Positions 1 to 8,278 of a stretch of DNA of 64,000 nucleotides are shown piece after piece. Each line of letters opens with the position of its first letter. The first letter of the stretch is position 1. Location of the stretch: NCBI RefSeq assembly GCF_019703855.1, contig NZ_AP024086.1:3058501-3122500 (forward strand), written 5' to 3'. Under the pieces are notes generated by a model, which worked only from the letters and a program-made list of their open reading frames with translations, did not search any database and was not told the origin of the DNA. Source of the DNA: Desulfomarina profundi (GTDB lineage Bacteria > Desulfobacterota > Desulfobulbia > Desulfobulbales > Desulfocapsaceae). A program made the translations under genes and the position numbers.

Positions 1-1
1 C

Positions 2-112
2 GTCAAACTTCACCAGGAAAAACGGGATCTGGCCGGAAGCCTCCTTGAAGGCAGTGATATCAGTGCCAAAATGAAATCGGATGATCTCCTCGACCTGATC
101 AAGGCAAGCTGA
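2..112 (+). CDS. SNF2-family helicase, C-terminal end only (partial)
   Basis: An open frame enters from the left edge and ends at TGA 110-112, giving 36 residues. The segment reads LHQEKRDLAGSLLEG followed by an acidic, leucine-rich tail. This matches the end of bacterial SNF2/HepA-type DEAD-like ATPases, where the HQEKRDLAD-LLEG element closes the helicase C-lobe. Everything upstream, including all catalytic motifs, lies outside the window, so activity cannot be judged. The family call rests on this short but characteristic tail. Confidence 0.6.
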   Translation, partial: VKLHQEKRDLAGSLLEGSDISAKMKSDDLLDLIKAS

Positions 113-253
113 TTTTTTGTAACTGGTCACAGGATTTGTAACTCTGTGTTTTTATCTACTTGCCTCTGGATCCCCCACCCTGCGGGTTTTTCGCTCACAG
201 ATTCAGGTTTCCCTCATTTTTCTGTAAACTCTTTGCTGAAAAACAAATGGAAG

Positions 254-282
254 TTGGTCATTTTTTTTTTGTTACGTATAAT
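254..282 (+). promoter_or_regulatory. Putative sigma-70 promoter for the binding-protein/kinase pair
   Basis: A perfect TATAAT (277-282) lies 17 bases after TTGGTC (254-259), just downstream of a T-rich tract and inside a GTTAC...GTAAC inverted repeat (271-287). It would give a leader of about 95 nt before the GTG start at 385. The -35 is weak (3 of 6). Confidence 0.4.
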
Positions 283-384
283 AGTAACAGGAAATGGATT
301 TCCAACTGATGATTACACAGAATACCTCTCGAATGAGGTATCTGTTTTATTTCCCCTGATCCAGCAAACCCGGATACTATTGCA

Positions 385-1218
385 GTGAGAAACAACAACC
401 ACAGGGAATTTTTCTTTATCCTCCTCTGCACCAGTGCGGTCCTCATGACACTGTTCTTTCGCTCTGCTGTTCATGAAGTTACCGCACCTTTCGTGGAAGA
501 ACAGGAAAACAGTGATTCCAATCCACAGGCAGCAGGAAAAATGGTCGTTTTTTTTCAGGAAAAACGACCATACACCATTACCTCCAAGGATGGTATGCGT
601 GGACTGATAGCTACTCCTGTGACCATGTTGTTTGAAAAAATCGGTATGAACTTCATCTGGGAAAGAATGCCCCTCAAACAACAGATGATTCTCATCAAAA
701 AAAACACGATCCGCGCATGCGGGGCGGGCTGGATCAAAACTGCCGAGGGTGAGATATTCGGCAAATACACACTGCCCATATACAAGAACAAACCGTTTGT
801 AGCCATAGCACGGGCCGACATTCCGTATCTTAAAGATGTGGAAACGGTTGACAGTCTTCTCTCCGAGTCAAAACTCCGCCTGCTCATCAAGGTCGGACAT
901 CCTTACGGGCGAAAGATAACAAGGCTCATGGAAGATCTCACTCCCTGGACGGTTTATACGACTGCAGATAACCGCAGTATGCTGAAAATGATCGAGACAC
1001 ACCGGGCAGACTATTGTTTTATGTCCCAGGAAGAGGCCCAGGATCTCCTCCTGTTCTCCGGGCTGAACAGTGAAAAATTCAGATTGATCAGCCTCAGTGA
1101 CAATCCGCCGGGAAATTCTTTTTATCTCCTGTGCTCAAAACAGGTCAAGGACGACACCATCAGACAATTGAACAACGCGATTCGGCATTTTGTCAACATC
1201 CAGGGCAATTCGCCATGA
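385..1218 (+). CDS. Periplasmic substrate-binding-like protein (SBP_bac_3 type)
   Basis: This 277-residue protein has a GTG start; no ATG lies between the upstream in-frame stop and this point. Residues 9-26 form a hydrophobic export signal or anchor. The remainder has the two-lobe pattern of amino-acid-type binding proteins: FFQEKRPYT near the start, a GLIATPVTMLFEKIGM segment, and a late HRADYCFMSQEEA segment typical of these domains. No permease or ATPase is adjacent. Its TGA overlaps the ATG of a hybrid histidine kinase (1215), so it more likely supplies ligand information to that kinase than acts in uptake. The ligand is unknown. Confidence 0.7.
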   Translation: MRNNNHREFFFILLCTSAVLMTLFFRSAVHEVTAPFVEEQENSDSNPQAAGKMVVFFQEKRPYTITSKDGMRGLIATPVTMLFEKIGMNFIWERMPLKQQMILIKKNTIRACGAGWIKTAEGEIFGKYTLPIYKNKPFVAIARADIPYLKDVETVDSLLSESKLRLLIKVGHPYGRKITRLMEDLTPWTVYTTADNRSMLKMIETHRADYCFMSQEEAQDLLLFSGLNSEKFRLISLSDNPPGNSFYLLCSKQVKDDTIRQLNNAIRHFVNIQGNSP

Positions 1219-3400
1219 ATATTGCCGAACACCACACAAAACTTCCAATATGGGCCATGGGACTGCTGACAATACTGTTCTGCGTCTTTACCCTGTCATA
1301 TGAAAAATACGTGTCAGAACAGGCCCAGGAAAAACTTGACCAGCACGCCCGCATAATTGCCGATGACCTATGGAATTTCAATTTTAATGGGGCTATTGAA
1401 TATCTAAAACTTGCCGCTGACTCCAATCACTATGAAAAACTCGCAGTAATCAGCCATAACGGTGAACTTTTTCAAGAAATTTCTACCTCTTTTCCAACTC
1501 CGCTTGAGTCGATTCTCATCAGAATCCATCTCACATCCAGGGTTATCCTGGTTTCGCAGATAGTATATAACAACAATATTATCGGCTGGATAGAAGCCGT
1601 CTGGATCCCTGAAACATTATATACCCACCTGTTTGTATTCATCTTTTTCCAGATGATTCTTCTGGCGGTTCTGTTATACAGCAGAATAGTCGGAGAAAAG
1701 GTCAAACTTGAACATATGGTCAATGAACGGACCAATGAACTGACCCGTTCCAACTCAATCCTGAAAAAGCAGATTGAAGAGCGCATCCACGCCGAGGAGG
1801 CCTTGAGAAAAAGTGAGGAAAAATATCGATTTCTAGCTGAAAATATTGAGGATGTAATCTGGACCTTGAACACGGATTTCCAATATTCATATGTCAGTCC
1901 GGTGGCCGAAAAAATGTACGGTTGGAAGCCGAAAGAACTGGTAGGATCGGAAATGGACAAGATTCTTGTACCGACATCCTGCACTGTCTTCAGGCAGTTT
2001 TTGAAAGAGATCAACGTTTTTGAAAAAAATGATTTCAATCCTCCACAACCTGCCATTTTAGAACTTGAAATTAAACATAAGAACGGTTCCACAATCTGGT
2101 GTGAAGTAACAATCTCTTTTCTCTTTGACGATATATCCGGGTTTACCGGGACCATGTGGGTGGCCAGGAACATCACGGAACGGCGTATTGCCCAACGGGA
2201 AAGAGAGGAACTGCAGGAAAAGCTGGAACGTTCCAAAAAAATGGAATCCCTTGGTCTCCTTGCCGGAGGAGTGGCTCATGATCTTAACAACGTGCTCTCG
2301 GGGATTGTCAGCTACCCCGATCTTATCCTGCTTGATATTAACCAGGACTCTCCCCTGCGTGAACGAATTGAAACCATTCGAGACTCAGGGATAAAGGCAG
2401 CGGAAATCGTAAATGACCTGCTGACTTTGACACGACGCGGTGTTTTTTCCACCCAGGTTTTAAATCTCAACACCCTGGTAAAAGAGTATATTTCCTCCCA
2501 GAATACAGGAAGATGATCAGCTATCATCCTGAAATAGAAGTAAAACTTCGCCTTGAAGAAAATCTGCCCAATATCAAAGGCTCCCCCACTCCCCTGAAAA
2601 AAGTCATTATGAATCTTGTCTCCAACGCTGCTGAAGCACAGGTCAGGGGTGGGGAAATTTTAGTCAAGACATCAAGTCGCTATCTGGACAAAACGCTGGA
2701 AGGATACCAATCAATTGCCCATGGAGAATACTCGGTTCTCAGCGTTATTGACAGGGGAGAAGGAATTGATCCGGAAGATCTGAGAAGAATTTTTGAGCCA
2801 TTCTATACGAAAAAAGTCATGGGCAGAAGCGGAACCGGACTCGGGCTTACGGTTGTCTGGGGAACTATCGAGGACCACAAGGGATACATAGACATCAGCA
2901 GCGATAAAAACAAAGGAACAACTATTGATGTGTATATTCCCATCTGCAGAGAGCTTATAGAAAAGAATGGCACCTCTGAAGAAGTTGCAGATTTCCGAGG
3001 GAGTGGGGAAAAAATTCTTGTGGTTGACGACATTGATTACCAGCGAAGAATTGCCTGCGCCATTTTGAAACGGTTAAATTATAAGGTTATTTCAGTTGCC
3101 AGTGGTGAAGAAGCAATTTCCTATCTGAAACAGGATAGAGCAGATCTTGTCATGCTGGATATGATCATGGACAATGGTATGGACGGTCTCGAAACATACG
3201 AAAACATCATCAAATACAATCCCCGCCAGAAGGCAATAATAGCCAGTGGGTTTTCAGAAACGGACCGGGTAAAACAGGCACAACGTCTTGGCGCGGGACG
3301 GTATATAAAAAAACCGTATAAGCTGGAACTGCTTGGTAAAATAATTTACCAGGAACTCCGAGGAGATAAGGAGTCGTTATCAAATGGTCCAGGCGGCTGA
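1215..3400 (+). CDS. Hybrid PAS sensor histidine kinase with C-terminal receiver (one frameshift)
   Basis: The start is the ATG overlapping the upstream stop. Order: TM segment (about 13-30), periplasmic loop, second TM (about 138-160), coiled coil, PAS domain (about 200-325), HisKA with GGVAHDLNN as the phosphoacceptor region, HATPase (N box NLVSNAAEA, G box GRSGTGLGL) and a receiver (VVDD, LDMIMD, KKPY). The first frame stops at 2516 and the ATPase/receiver continue in another frame. Adding one C in CCC 2497-2499 joins them into 728 residues and restores the family-typical EYISSPEYRK stretch. It is presumably a membrane sensor working with the preceding binding protein. The frameshift is probably a base-calling error. 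Confidence 0.75.
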
Positions 3401-3526
3401 GAATACACCTGAATCAGTGGACGTTTTCCCCCATTCTCAGTTTCCTCATCCCTTATAAAATACATGGGTTAATCGCAGATATACATTGCTTTCCCTCTTT
3501 ACAGGAAGGAGTGTTATGATTACATA

Positions 3527-3540
3527 ACTAACAGGTTAGT
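3527..3540. promoter_or_regulatory. Palindromic TetR-type operator (ACTAAC-AG-GTTAGT)
   Basis: A perfect 6-2-6 inverted repeat lies 20 bases before the tetR start, downstream of candidate promoter boxes (TTTACA at 3498, TACATA at 3521, 17-base spacer). TetR regulators commonly repress themselves through such sites, so autoregulation is inferred. Confidence 0.5.
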
Positions 3541-3559
3541 AATAAACAGGGACAACAAT

Positions 3560-4189
3560 ATGAGAAATAAAAGGCTGACGGCAGAGCAAAGACGTGAACA
3601 GATCCTGCGCAAAGTAAAAGAGCTATGTACGAACAAAGGGTTTGCAGGCACAACACTGGATGAAATTGCAAACGCTGCAAATGTGAGCCGCGCACTCATC
3701 GTCCAACACTTTGGAAGCAAAGAGAATCTTTATGAAGCGCTGATAGATTATCTCTTCTGCGATCATCCCATGGAAAAAGACCCAGCAATCAAAGCCTATG
3801 CTGAGCGGAAAGATGATCGTGGTGTTTTTATGGCATATTGCGAACATGCCTATGATCACATGGTGGCAGAACAAACTGAATCCCCCTTGAAATTGGTCAT
3901 GTTCAGTATGCTTGAAAAACCGGATTTATATACAAAACATTTCCAAAAGAGGAAAATCAAAGGGATTGAAGTGCTGGAAGAATATGTTTCTAACAGAATT
4001 AAAGACAATGTGTTCAAGAGCGTTGACCCATTTTATGTAGCTCTTGCTTTTTCTTCCATGATTACCCAGCTTTTATTAGAAACTTCCGTATTGAAAACCA
4101 TACGGAACAGGGATGAATTCCTCAATATAACAGGAACAATGGTAGATCTTTTTTTAAACGGACTAACACGGGAGAGAGGTGTACTATGA
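3560..4189 (+). CDS. TetR/AcrR-family transcriptional regulator
   Basis: This 209-residue protein has a classic TetR N-terminal helix-turn-helix at about residues 10-55 (REQILRKVKELCTNKGFAGTTLDEIANAANVS...LIVQHFGSKENLYEAL, shown in part). The remaining helices form the ligand/dimer domain, which is too variable to name a ligand. A CAGGGA sequence lies about 7 nt before the ATG. The palindrome at 3527-3540 suggests self-repression. The stop overlaps the ATG of the zinc-ribbon gene (ATGA), so the two are translationally coupled. That neighbour is the only obvious operon partner. Confidence 0.85.
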   Translation: MRNKRLTAEQRREQILRKVKELCTNKGFAGTTLDEIANAANVSRALIVQHFGSKENLYEALIDYLFCDHPMEKDPAIKAYAERKDDRGVFMAYCEHAYDHMVAEQTESPLKLVMFSMLEKPDLYTKHFQKRKIKGIEVLEEYVSNRIKDNVFKSVDPFYVALAFSSMITQLLLETSVLKTIRNRDEFLNITGTMVDLFLNGLTRERGVL

Positions 4190-4542
4190 AATGCCAAAAA
4201 TGTGGAACTTTAATTGCTGATGAAACTGATGCATATAAACATGGAGATCAGAGTCTTTGCGAGGACTGCTATCTGGATATTGTGGCAACACCCAAGACTT
4301 GTGACCCCTGGGCGGTCTACACGGCAAAAAGTCTAACCAAGGAAAAACCGGTTTTAACACCGATACAAGAAAAAATCCTGTCCCTGGTTGAGGAAAAACC
4401 AGGTACGGCAGAAGAAATTTGTGCAGAACTGGGGATAACTGAAAGCGAATTTCGATTAAACTTTACCCCCCTCAGGCACATGGAACTTGCCCGGGCATGC
4501 AAGGTGGACAACAGGGTTTGTTATACACTTTTTAACCGGTAA
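4186..4542 (+). CDS. Small zinc-ribbon protein with C-terminal winged-helix-like region
   Basis: This 118-residue protein begins with a four-cysteine ribbon (CQKC at residues 3-6, CEDC at about 26-29), suited to bind one zinc. Residues 56-118 resemble a winged helix (TPIQEKILSLVEE...TAEEICAELGITESEFRLNFTPLRHMELA, shown in part). It starts four bases before the TetR gene ends. The combination suggests a DNA-binding or regulatory accessory protein; no specific function is recognised. Conserved small proteins of this kind occur in Desulfobacterota, but the family name is not known to me. Confidence 0.6.
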   Translation: MKCQKCGTLIADETDAYKHGDQSLCEDCYLDIVATPKTCDPWAVYTAKSLTKEKPVLTPIQEKILSLVEEKPGTAEEICAELGITESEFRLNFTPLRHMELARACKVDNRVCYTLFNR

Positions 4543-4601
4543 GAATTTTCCTTATCAGAATAACCACCGCAAGAAACAGCCCCCCGTCCTGTTACTTTAA
4601 C

Positions 4602-4721
4602 AGCATGGCCGGACCAAATGGCTCGGCCATTTATGCCCCTTGGGTATTTATGCCCGTTGGGTATTTATGCCCCTTGGGTACAACAAAGCAAATAAAAATC
4701 ACAACCGTGGCGAAATGATCT
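4602..4721 (+). repeat. Dispersed intergenic repeat, family 2 (copy interrupted by a MITE)
   Basis: The region reads AGCATGGCCGGACCAAATGG, a T-rich stretch with GCCCCTTGGG, TACAACAAAGCAA, then GCGAAATGATCTTC. Similar strings occur at 19297-19397 and 41399-41488 and, inverted, near 39100-39157. After the MITE at 4726-4961 the family pattern resumes with a TTTTCAG end. Confidence 0.6.
4629..4679 (+). repeat. Three-copy 17-bp tandem repeat
   Basis: ATTTATGCCCCTTGGGT is repeated at 4629, 4646 and 4663; the middle copy has one substitution (C to G at 4656). It lies inside the family 2 repeat, whose other copies carry a single unit, so this is a local expansion. Confidence 0.85.
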
Positions 4722-4725
4722 TCAA

Positions 4726-4961
4726 CCCGGATTTCTCATGAGTTCAGGCTGCGCCAGGTTCAAAGTTCCCGGAGTCTTCGCTTACCTGGCAGCGAATTAT
4801 AGTGATCTATATTTACTGCCGAAATACTGCAGAAGATGGCGTCGCCTGGACTGACCTCTGGTGAACATTGTGTAAATTTTTCTGGGTCACTGATAATTGT
4901 CTTATTGTTTGTGTTCTATAATTATTCTCAAAATTGACACAATGTTCATGAGGAATGCGGG
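4726..4961 (+). mobile_element. MITE copy A (236 bp), inserted in a family 2 repeat
   Basis: The ends are inverted: CCCGGATTTCTCATGA and TCATGAGGAATGCGGG. The 4-bp flanks TCAA and TTAA match at 3 of 4 positions. The body is clearly related to 13178-13396 read on the opposite strand, including the GACACAATGTTCATGAG end. There is no coding capacity. Removing it rejoins the interrupted family 2 repeat, which shows it arrived second. Confidence 0.8.
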
Positions 4962-5014
4962 TTAACTGCTTGATTTTCAGCTAAACAAGAACACTTTTTT
5001 CTTTTCAGCCTGTC

Positions 5015-5419
5015 TCACTCCCTCAGGAGAGCCAGAATCAGACCGAAAAACCCTGTTTCATTCTGTTGATACTGCCAGCCCAGGTGAACCCCACAATTCC
5101 TGCAGAGGGAGAAACGCCATACATACCCCTTAAACCATGTGAATTCACTGGTTGCCGGTCCCGCCTGTACACATCCCCCGGCATTACGAAAACAACCGAG
5201 ATGGAAAACCACCCCGGCAGGATTAAAAAAAGTGTGTTCATGGGCTCCATTGACTTCTATTGCCTGTTCCTTTCCGGTGATACCATATCCGCATGGTCTG
5301 CAGAAAAGAGCTTTTTCCTTCCGTTCCCCTGTTTCATTCTCTCCATCGATTAGAGAATCAAGTGCATTTTCAGGGAGAGTCTTTCCACGAAATTCGTACA
5401 ATAGATGGCAACTTTCCAT
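5015..5419 (-). CDS. Bacterial cereblon-like CULT-domain protein
   Basis: This 134-residue protein matches the single-domain bacterial cereblon homologue type known from Magnetospirillum (MsCI4). Four cysteines (CRPC at 40-43, CRNC at 106-109) would bind structural zinc. Three tryptophans at 95, 101 and 115, in FTWFKGYVW and LGW, have the exact 6- and 14-residue spacing of the aromatic cage that binds thalidomide-type glutarimides and uridine. HEHTFFNPAG is also characteristic. The internal ATG at 5419 is chosen because the longer frame would overlap hemD; the gene starts 8 bases after the cobA-hemD stop and looks co-transcribed with it. The natural ligand of bacterial CULT proteins is not established. 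Confidence 0.85.
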   Translation of the reverse strand: MESCHLLYEFRGKTLPENALDSLIDGENETGERKEKALFCRPCGYGITGKEQAIEVNGAHEHTFFNPAGVVFHLGCFRNAGGCVQAGPATSEFTWFKGYVWRFSLCRNCGVHLGWQYQQNETGFFGLILALLRE

Positions 5420-5427
5420 AGCGATTC

Positions 5428-6982
5428 TTACGCTTTTGTATAATACTCCACAATGGACCAAACCAGCTCCGAAATGGTATATTCTTCTGCTTGAACAGTA
5501 ACTTGCAGTCCATTATCCGTAATAGTTTTCGCGGTTATCGGCCCTATGGCCGCAATATCAACCCCTTCCATAAGCCGTTCAAGTTCATCCTGGCTTTCGG
5601 CATCCACCATGGAAAGAAAATTTCTAACGGTAGAAGAACTGGTGAAGGTGACCATATCGATCCGCCCCATCTCCAGATCAGCCCGCAGGCTCTTTTTTGG
5701 CTGGATAGCAGGACAATTCTGGTATACAGGGGCAACTGTGACCTGGGCACCTGCTCCCCGTAATGTTTCCGGCAGTATTTCTCGGGCTTTCAGGGCACGG
5801 GGAATGAGGATATTCCGCCCTTCAACACCCTGATCAAGTAGACTTTCAGCCAACCCCTCTCCTGTAAACGTATTGGGAATAAGATCGGCGTTTATACCAT
5901 ATTGCAGAAGAAGATCGGCTGTACTTTTTCCCACTGCGGCAATATCAGGACCTTTCAGATCCCTGGCATCCATACCCTTTGAATACAGATGCTCAAAGAA
6001 ATACTTGACCCCGTTCAAAGATGTAAAGAGAATCCAGTGATATTCATCAAGCCGTTCCAGCTCATCATCGAGTATCTCATAGGATTCCACCGGTTTTATG
6101 TTAATGGTTGAATACTCAATGCAGTCTGCACCAAACTCTTCAAGTCCGGCAACAAGCTCACTGGCCTGCTCCCTTGTCCTGGTAACGATGATTTTTTTGC
6201 CGAAAAGAGGTCGTTTCTCGAACCAGTCGATACTTTCACGGAGTTTAACCACTTCACCAACAATAATAAGGGAAGGTGGCTTTATCCCACTGTCCCTGAC
6301 GATGTCGGTAATCGTATCCAGTGTGCCGACAACAGATCGCTGCTCAGGAGTGGAAGCCCACCTGACAACGGCCACCGGAGTCTTGGGATCCCGTCCGTGT
6401 CGAATGAGGTTATCCATGATAACCGGAAGGTTTTTAATCCCCATATATACAACCAGGGTTCCCACCCCTGTTGCCAGTTTTGCCCAGTCAATATTTGATG
6501 TTTCCTTGGTGGGATCCTCATGTCCGGTCAGGAAAGCAACCGAGGCGGTATACCCCCGATGGGTTATGGGAATCCCGGCATAGGTGGCAGCCGCTGTGGC
6601 CGATGTAACCCCGGGTACGACCTCGAAAGCGACTCCCGCCTCATGCAGGACTTCGAGTTCCTCTCCCCCCGACCAAAGATAAAGGGATCTCCACCCTTCA
6701 GCCTGACAACAAATTTTCCCGCCTGTGCATGATCCACCAGCATCTGGTTGATTTCGTCCTGGGTGTGAGTATGTTTCACTCCGCCCTTTTTCCCAACGTA
6801 AATACGTTCAGCCGATACCGGAACATGATTCAACAGTTTCTTGCTGGCGAGGTAATCGTAAAAAACGACCTCAGCCCGCTCCAGCAGTCTCTTTCCACGT
6901 ACGGTTATAAGGCCGGGATCCCCGGTCCTGCACCAACCAGATAGACCTTACCGGGCCTGGTTGTATTTGGCTTCTTTTTCAT
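5428..6982 (-). CDS. cobA-hemD: Fused uroporphyrinogen-III C-methyltransferase / uroporphyrinogen-III synthase (two frameshifts)
   Basis: The N-terminal half is a SUMT methyltransferase: GKVYLVGAGPGDPGL P-loop, VVRLKGGDPFIFGRGGEE, then GTLVVYMG; it makes precorrin-2 from uroporphyrinogen III. The C-terminal half (from about KKIIVTRTREQA) is HemD, which cyclises hydroxymethylbilane. Two breaks split it. Each is cured by one extra base: in CCCC 6920-6923 and in CCCCCC 6665-6670 (plus strand). This gives 518 residues, the usual fusion length. The proposed start is ATG 6982. It feeds siroheme, heme d1-like or cobamide synthesis, needed for sulfite reductase. The gene is essential-type, so the breaks are most likely sequence errors. 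Confidence 0.85.
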
Positions 6983-7038
6983 AATCGATACATTCCTGAC
7001 TGACTCAGGGTTCATGGATAATGCTCTCTCGACAAAGG

Positions 7039-7076
7039 CAAAAAAGGGCTTCCCCGAAGTTCGGGACAGCCCTTTA
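7039..7076 (-). terminator. Rho-independent terminator after adk
   Basis: Read on the minus strand, AAAGGGCTGTCCCGAA pairs with TTCGGGGAAGCCCTTT and is followed by T residues. It lies between the adk stop (7139) and the cobA-hemD start (6982) and would end adk transcription. Confidence 0.7.
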
Positions 7077-7138
7077 TGCCGGTTAACCGCCACTCCCGTT
7101 AACAGTAACAGCGAGAGAGGACAGAATTAACAATATGA

Positions 7139-7819
7139 TTACAGCTCTTTCATTATGGCCTCGGTTACTTCCTGAATGGAAACAGAACCATCAACGGAGA
7201 TGACTTTCGGGCCACCGGCCTGCTTGAAATAATTCACAGCGGCCATTGTTCCTGTCTCTTCATCATAATAAATGCCATGACGTTTGTTGATAGCATCCTC
7301 ATCCTGATCATCCGCACGGGTCTTCAGTTCTCCACCGCATACACGACAAACCAGTTTTCCATCTTTTTCCACAGGCTTGATGGCTTCAAAGGCTATATGA
7401 TTGGGATGATTATTATCATTCACACAGAGCCGACGCCCCATGATTCGCTCTTTGGCAATTTCGCGGTCAAGAACAATCTCAATCACGTAATCCAGGGCAA
7501 GACCCTCTTTTTGCAACGTTTCGGCAAGAGTTATCGCCTGATCTTTTGAACGGGGAAAACCGTCAAGAATCCAGCCGTCTTTACAATCGTCCTGCTGCAA
7601 TCGGGAAATCATCATGGGAATGGTGATATCATCCGGCACGAGGTCGCCCCTGTCGATATACTCTTTTGCCTTTTTCCCAAGCTCGGTTCCACCACCGATA
7701 TGCTCACGAAAGATTGCACCCGATTCAATATGGGGAATATTGAATTTCTTCTGAACGATTGCACCCTGGGTACCCTTGCCACTGCCGTTCGGCCCAAAAA
7801 ACAGGATGTTCTTACCCAT
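7139..7819 (-). CDS. adk: Adenylate kinase
   Basis: This 226-residue cytosolic enzyme interconverts ATP + AMP and 2 ADP. The P-loop GPNGSGKGTQG is at residues 9-19. The AMP-binding segment IESGAIFREHI, DGFPRS and the RRLC-type LID start follow. The LID holds CRVC plus a further cysteine, so a zinc-type lid is possible but the fourth ligand is not obvious. The start is the ATG at 7819, preceded by AAAGGAG; the longer frame has no such site. The gene ends in a hairpin (7039-7076), so it is probably its own unit upstream of cobA-hemD. Confidence 0.92.
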   Translation of the reverse strand: MGKNILFFGPNGSGKGTQGAIVQKKFNIPHIESGAIFREHIGGGTELGKKAKEYIDRGDLVPDDITIPMMISRLQQDDCKDGWILDGFPRSKDQAITLAETLQKEGLALDYVIEIVLDREIAKERIMGRRLCVNDNNHPNHIAFEAIKPVEKDGKLVCRVCGGELKTRADDQDEDAINKRHGIYYDEETGTMAAVNYFKQAGGPKVISVDGSVSIQEVTEAIMKEL

Positions 7820-8278
7820 AATTTTCTCCTTTAAAAACAAATAACAAATAATTAAAAAACTCTATAAAAACGACGGCAACAGAACAACAACTCACACGAT
7901 TTCAGAAACCATAACTCCGGATTTCCGGCCAGATGCAATCCCGCCGCCACTTAACTCATATCATGTAAATTTCAGACAGCAGGGCAAATTATTCCCGCCG
8001 GTGAAAACATTCATCGACACCCTTTCCGGTAGTTCCCAGACACAAAAAGCAGGGTTCAGGGCAGGTATTATAGCCGAAAAGGTACTGACGGGCCATAAAA
8101 ATATCTCCCCATAGATTTTGACTTTCACCGCTAAAGCGATTACTTTCAGGGTCATTACAGGTTTTTTCCTGAATTTATAACAGACAAACTGGAACTCTCG
8201 TTTATTCAGGGATTCGGATTACAGGCAGCTTTACAAGGGGCCCTCCATACAACCACAAATCATTACACTACACCAGCT
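7820..8278. other. Non-coding interval between divergent adk and hom
   Basis: About 460 bases hold the divergent promoters by position. No convincing gene is present: the only minus-strand frame (7961-8155, 64 codons) has no family resemblance and no ribosome site. No riboswitch or repeat was recognised. Confidence 0.5.

Noticed and set aside
1472-2236. A 254-codon minus-strand frame
   Set aside because: Antisense shadow of the PAS kinase, serine-rich and without a plausible start region.
4629-4679. Possible CRISPR array
   Set aside because: The 17-bp units are directly adjacent without spacers and no cas genes are nearby, so this is a simple tandem repeat.
7961-8155. Short minus-strand frame between adk and hom
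   Set aside because: 64 codons, no ribosome site, no recognised similarity. Treated as non-coding.
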